A stretch of 64,000 bases of DNA. It comes from Phocaeicola salanitronis DSM 18170. Its GTDB lineage: Bacteria > Bacteroidota > Bacteroidia > Bacteroidales > Bacteroidaceae. Shown piece by piece: positions 61,640-64,000 of the stretch; the stretch's first letter is position 1, and the number at the start of each line of letters is the position of its first letter. A program made the position numbers and the translations under genes. Below the pieces are notes generated by a model, which saw only the letters and a list, made by a program, of their open reading frames with translations, had not been told where the DNA came from and did not search any database. The stretch lies in NCBI RefSeq assembly GCF_000190575.1, contig NC_015164.1, positions 3,087,501 to 3,151,500 on the forward strand. The letters run 5' to 3'.

Positions 61640-63436
61640 TTATTCGAAATCAAGTTTAATCAGTTCATAGTCTTGCGAGAAATGGACGAAGAATATCTTG
61701 CGGTTGATGAAGCCGCCCCAGTTGTTCACCCGCTCAAACTTGAATCCGGTCTGTATCGGCACCACCTTCACACGGCCGAGGTTTTCTTCCAGCTTGTTGC
61801 CTTGTTGCGAAAGCCCTTTCAGGAAGAAATATCCGATGTCGAAGCCCAGCATGCCGTATTTGGGGTAGATGTTTGCCATGTCCTTGCTGTACCAGTGGCG
61901 GTAGGTGTGGGTGAAATTGACCGCAGCCGGAAACAGGTTGTTGGTGTAGAACGACGAGTAGAAATACGTGTCCAGCTCGTAGAAGTTGGCAAGGAAATCC
62001 TGCGTGTAGGTCTGCCATTCGGGATAGCCGAAGAGGTGCATGTCGAAATGCGGGTGTTCCTTGCGTACCAGCGTGAGGTGGGGCACCAGCTTGGTCAGTG
62101 CCGTGCTGCGTGCCGATATGGGGATGAATACGTTTTGCCGGAGCGTGTCCATGGCGCCGATGACCTTGGTGCCGTCTACCTCGCCTTCCAGCCGGATTTG
62201 GCTGAACCGGATGCCGTTGTCTTTCAGCTCGCTTTTCATGCCTTTGATGAAGTCGGCTTTATCGGGGTCGGGAGTCCCGTCGTCGAGGAAGACCACGTTG
62301 CTTTTCCCGAACTTGCGGATGAAGTGCTCGTACACTTCCGAGTAGAGGTACGACTGGGGTGTATTGACCTGATAGAGCAGGGGGCTGTTGAACACCTCGT
62401 CCACTTTCGGCGCGAACGGCACCACCAGGCGGATGTTGTGCTTTTGCGCGAACTGGGCGGCGGGGGCGATGGAGCTTTGGTTCACGGGACCGATAATCAG
62501 GTCCATATTCTTCAGATTGCCGTTCGACAGGAGGGATTCCGTGCCCGCTTTCGTGCCTTTGGTGTCATACGCGTAAATGTCCATCGACACGCCTTGGCGT
62601 TTCAGGCTGTCGGCGGCTATCAGGAAGCCTTCGTAAAACTCTACGATGCGCGTCTGCGGCTCGCGCTGCGTGCCGTTCATGCGCGAGAAGGGGAGCATGA
62701 GGGCGACCTTTATCGTGCGGATGGATTTCTTCTCTACGGTGTTCTGGCTGAACAGTTCTTCGTTGGTCGGTTCGCTTGCGGGGCGTTCGGGCTGTGTCTG
62801 GGCTTGTTCCTGTTTCGGATAAGGGATAAAGAGGAATGTCCCCCGCTTCAGTTTTCCTTTTTTCAGTTCCGGATTGGCGGCAATCAGTTCTTCTTCCGTG
62901 ATGCCATATTCCCGGCTGATGCTGTAAATGGTTTCCCTGCGCTGCACCTTGTGCATGGTCTGCCATTCGTCTTCTTTTTTCTCCGTTTCGGGAGAAGTTG
63001 TTGCTGCGGTTTTTGTTTCCTTGGCGGGAGCGGCGGTCTGTGCCGGAATTACAATCACCTGCCCGATGCGGAAATTGCCGGCGCTCAGTCCCGGATTGGC
63101 GGCGCAGATGGCTTGCGCCGTAATCCCGTATTTCACGGTGAGCTGGTAAAGCGTTTCTCCTGCCTGAATGGTATGGTATTGCGGAGCGTGCTTGTCCGTA
63201 TCCGTTGCTTGTGGAATCTTCAGTGTTTCTCCGGCACGTATTTTCTCGTTGCTTCCGGGGTTAAGGCGTACGATATCATCCACCGACACATGATACATGC
63301 GCGATATCGAGTACAGGCTCTGACCTTTGGCGACGGTATGCAGGAAGAATCCCGCATCGCCCGCGGTCTGTGCGTTCAGTACGGGATGCCCCATTGCGAG
63401 TGCAGCCGCTACGCAAAGAATATGAATGAATTTCAT
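61640..63436 (-). CDS. Three-LysM protein fused to a periplasmic binding protein-like domain
   Basis: 598 residues from the ATG at 63436 (MKFIHILCVAAALAMGHPVL); an extension upstream to 63658 runs into repeats and is rejected. The signal peptide ends near LNAQ. Three LysM repeats (about 28-75, 85-130 and 165-210, e.g. VAKGQSLYSISRMYHVSVDD, IQAGETLYQLTVKYGITAQA, VQRRETIYSISREYGITEEE) bind peptidoglycan. From about 245 it is a type 1 periplasmic binding protein-like fold (IKVALMLPFSRMNGTQREPQ, DLIIGPVNQSSIAPAAQFAQ, VVFLDDGTPDPDKADFIKGM). In such proteins the latter is thought to bind small ligands or partner proteins. Not a classical transporter: no ABC genes are adjacent. Confidence 0.9.
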   Translation of the reverse strand: MKFIHILCVAAALAMGHPVLNAQTAGDAGFFLHTVAKGQSLYSISRMYHVSVDDIVRLNPGSNEKIRAGETLKIPQATDTDKHAPQYHTIQAGETLYQLTVKYGITAQAICAANPGLSAGNFRIGQVIVIPAQTAAPAKETKTAATTSPETEKKEDEWQTMHKVQRRETIYSISREYGITEEELIAANPELKKGKLKRGTFLFIPYPKQEQAQTQPERPASEPTNEELFSQNTVEKKSIRTIKVALMLPFSRMNGTQREPQTRIVEFYEGFLIAADSLKRQGVSMDIYAYDTKGTKAGTESLLSNGNLKNMDLIIGPVNQSSIAPAAQFAQKHNIRLVVPFAPKVDEVFNSPLLYQVNTPQSYLYSEVYEHFIRKFGKSNVVFLDDGTPDPDKADFIKGMKSELKDNGIRFSQIRLEGEVDGTKVIGAMDTLRQNVFIPISARSTALTKLVPHLTLVRKEHPHFDMHLFGYPEWQTYTQDFLANFYELDTYFYSSFYTNNLFPAAVNFTHTYRHWYSKDMANIYPKYGMLGFDIGYFFLKGLSQQGNKLEENLGRVKVVPIQTGFKFERVNNWGGFINRKIFFVHFSQDYELIKLDFE

Positions 63437-63465
63437 CTTTTTGTCTCTTGAATTGTTTAAGCAGA

Positions 63466-63473
63466 CAAAAGTA
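63466..63473 (-). promoter_or_regulatory. -7 box of the LysM gene
   Basis: Minus-strand TACTTTTG fits TAnnTTTG, 30 bp upstream of the ATG at 63436. Confidence 0.55.
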
Positions 63474-63597
63474 CGCATTTTTATCGGGAGGCTAATGGAT
63501 ATTCCCAAGAATTTGCTCTCCGTGTAAGATTTTTTGGGAAATAAAAGTTCGCCACAGAGAAAAAAGTAAAACAAAATTGGTTTGCGAAAAATGGAAT

Positions 63598-63934
63598 GGA
63601 ACACAGAGACACGAAGGCACAGAGTTTTATTTACGATTTTACAATTTACGAAGTACAATTAGAAACTGTTTTGAATTTCTCCAAAAAGTTTTTCTTGGCT
63701 TGATGCATCCGTTTTCGTGTGTGCTTTGGGCGATTTTTTGGTCCTTTCCGCTTCTGTTCTTCGTCAGATAGCCCGCTATCTTCCTCATAGTAAAGACGCA
63801 AGATTTTGCGTCTCTACAAAAACTCATCCCAAATCATCGCACGATAAATTCAAAACAGTTTCTTAAATCCTTAAAATAGTAAATCGTACATAGAAAAATA
63901 AATTTTTCTCCGTGTCTCTGTGCCTCTGTGTTCA
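63598..63934. repeat. CACAGAG palindrome interrupted by the 203-bp element
   Basis: Arms GAACACAGAGACACGAAGGC (63598-63617...) and CTCCGTGTCTCTGTGCCTCT... (63909-63934) are the two halves of the same family as 5583-5649, here separated by about 285 bp that includes the 203-bp element. The stretch 63474-63931 holds no gene I can support. Confidence 0.8.
63661..63863. mobile_element. 203-bp MITE-like element, copy 2 (inverted)
   Basis: Starts AGAAACTGTTTTGAATTTCT and ends AATTCAAAACAGTTTCT, so the terminal inverted repeats are clearer than in copy 1. The interior matches 26124-26326 almost base for base in the other orientation. It sits inside a CACAGAG palindrome. Confidence 0.87.
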
Positions 63935-64000
63935 ATCAAAGAAGCCCGTGTGAAGTTTTATCGCCTGCCATGTGAGCCGGTACGAGCGTCCGTATTGCCT
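63932..64000 (-). CDS. C-terminal tail of a further minus-strand gene (partial)
   Basis: From the window edge the minus strand reads RQYGRSYRLTWQAIKLHTGF then FD and TGA (63934-63932). Twenty-two codons, no internal stop, codon use like the surrounding genes. The stop codon touches the end of the CACAGAG repeat. Too short to assign a family. Confidence 0.45.
   Translation of the reverse strand, partial: RQYGRSYRLTWQAIKLHTGFFD

Noticed and set aside
61628..63451. A 607-codon open frame antisense to the LysM gene
   Set aside because: Arginine/valine-rich without motifs; the sense strand has three LysM repeats and a signal peptide.

Overview
The window is a chromosomal segment from a member of the Bacteroidales, most likely Bacteroidaceae. 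The evidence is a SusC/SusD pair with a hybrid two-component regulator, repeated TAnnTTTG (-7) promoter boxes, AT-rich leaders without strong Shine-Dalgarno sites, BACON and fimbrillin-like lipoproteins, an HU-HIG/smalltalk/DUF3987 module, and DUF3316, DUF3822 and DUF5123 proteins. Species cannot be fixed from the sequence alone.

Layout. 0-8.3 kb is housekeeping: rsmD (cut by the window edge), DUF3822, a pilin-like membrane protein, a RecD-like helicase, tRNA-Leu(UAG), then parC, a DUF3316 protein and an S41 peptidase in one operon. 8.9-14.1 kb is an efflux/secretion operon (TolC, HlyD-type adaptor, two ABC-2 permeases, no ATPase gene). 14.2-24.3 kb is rich in nucleic-acid enzymes: an ORF6N protein, an Upf1-like helicase split by one in-frame stop codon, an SMC/ABC-type ATPase paired with a DUF4435 TOPRIM-like protein (the PARIS AriA/AriB architecture), and a 1419-residue Dna2-like nuclease-helicase with an apparent C-terminal methyltransferase-like domain. 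24.4-26.1 kb is a 1.75-kb element with 38-bp terminal inverted repeats. It carries a Y1 (IS200/RAYT-type) transposase between a direct array and an inverted copy of nested stem-loop repeats. Next to it a 203-bp MITE-like element truncates a RhuM gene. copA follows.

29.1-41.3 kb is accessory DNA packed with palindromic repeats: smalltalk, HU-HIG, a higBA toxin-antitoxin pair with a palindromic operator, a BACON lipoprotein with an M64 metallopeptidase carrying leucine-rich repeats, four small phage-like genes separated by hairpins, a DUF3987 protein and a DUF5675 protein. Several dispersed repeats lie inside coding regions and are translated.

42-58.9 kb is a pectin-type polysaccharide utilisation locus: a hybrid two-component regulator, a GH28 polygalacturonase and CE8 pectin esterase on the minus strand, and GH95, SusC, SusD and a DUF5123 beta-helix lipoprotein on the plus strand. 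A MaoC-like dehydratase precedes it. 58.9-63.4 kb is an envelope and repair operon (outer-membrane barrel, xth, dgkA, PAP2 phosphatase) and a LysM/periplasmic-binding-protein fusion. The right edge holds repeats, including the second copy of the 203-bp element, and the tail of a further minus-strand gene.

The most unusual theme is the density and variety of palindromic repeats, at least eight families, some of which have become protein-coding.
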